Positions 38,007-38,008 of a DNA stretch of 38,008 nucleotides are shown here, in pieces. The notes under the pieces are model-generated. The model was not told where the DNA came from. It saw nothing but the letters and a program-made list of their open reading frames with translations, and searched no databases. A program made the position numbers and the translations under genes. Each line of letters starts with the position of its first letter. The stretch's first letter is position 1. Source of the DNA: Bacteroidales bacterium (lineage in GTDB: Bacteria; Bacteroidota; Bacteroidia; Bacteroidales; UBA932). Location of the stretch: the NCBI GenBank assembly GCA_017647795.1, contig JAGCJX010000006.1, positions 1 to 38,008 of the forward strand, given 5' to 3'.

Positions 38007-38008
38007 GT

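Overview
The window looks like a chromosomal segment of a gut-type, anaerobic member of the Bacteroidales. The sequence evidence is: promoter boxes of the form TAnnTTTG in front of many genes and no strong Shine-Dalgarno sites; a fused MurF/alanine racemase; a secreted bile-salt-hydrolase-type enzyme; a GH29 fucosidase lipoprotein; PepSY-like and OMP beta-barrel proteins; and a superoxide reductase typical of anaerobes. No genus can be fixed from the sequence alone. I see no rRNA, tRNA, CRISPR array, complete insertion sequence or prophage.

Layout. 1-200 is the tail of an Rpn-family nuclease gene, then a 508-base non-coding stretch with repeats. 709-4296 (minus) is a three-gene unit of patatin lipase, alkaline phosphatase lipoprotein and GH29 fucosidase lipoprotein. 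4371-8057 (plus) holds a YhhQ-type queuosine-precursor transporter, a YihX-like HAD phosphatase and a large unrecognised membrane protein. 8058-8576 is non-coding and carries a 51-bp tandem array plus a REP-like hairpin. 8577-13854 (plus) is a stress/redox stretch: desulfoferrodoxin, UmuD, UmuC, a 50-residue YqaE/Pmp3 protein, a LysR regulator overlapping an iron-sulfur-flavoprotein-like gene, a LamG lipoprotein and a nitroreductase. 13911-18502 (minus) is a two-gene envelope operon: an LPP20/NTF2-like secreted protein followed by a protein with about six PEGA-like repeats and a C-terminal barrel-like domain. 18669-21706 (plus) is an M20 dipeptidase, an unknown protein and a lipoprotein. 21814-24495 (minus) is topoisomerase III and an OMP. 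24580-27688 (plus) is MurF-Alr and a Sua5/YrdC-family protein. 27677-28762 (minus) is the bile salt hydrolase-like enzyme. 28837-29493 (plus) is a phosphoglycolate-phosphatase-like HAD enzyme. 29524-35911 (minus) is a tightly packed five-gene unit: secreted C1 aminopeptidase, exonuclease III, LysE-type exporter, AsmA-like protein and a small Cys-rich protein. 36129-37561 (plus) is a PepSY-like protein and a secreted esterase. The end, 37562-38008, has REP-like inverted repeats, a second tandem array related to the first, and the last codons of a minus-strand gene.

Themes. Much of the window is envelope and periplasm: nutrient release (fucosidase, phosphatase, esterase, peptidases), bile-acid deconjugation, wall precursor synthesis and outer-membrane proteins. 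The middle part is oxidative-stress and DNA-damage tolerance. The least explained items are the PEGA-barrel/LPP20 pair, the 754-residue membrane protein with an EF-hand-like loop and Cys pairs, and two 30-kb-separated intergenic arrays that share a 26-nt hairpin core and a REP-like hairpin with paired base changes. Several genes have a promoter box only four bases before the start codon, which suggests leaderless mRNAs.
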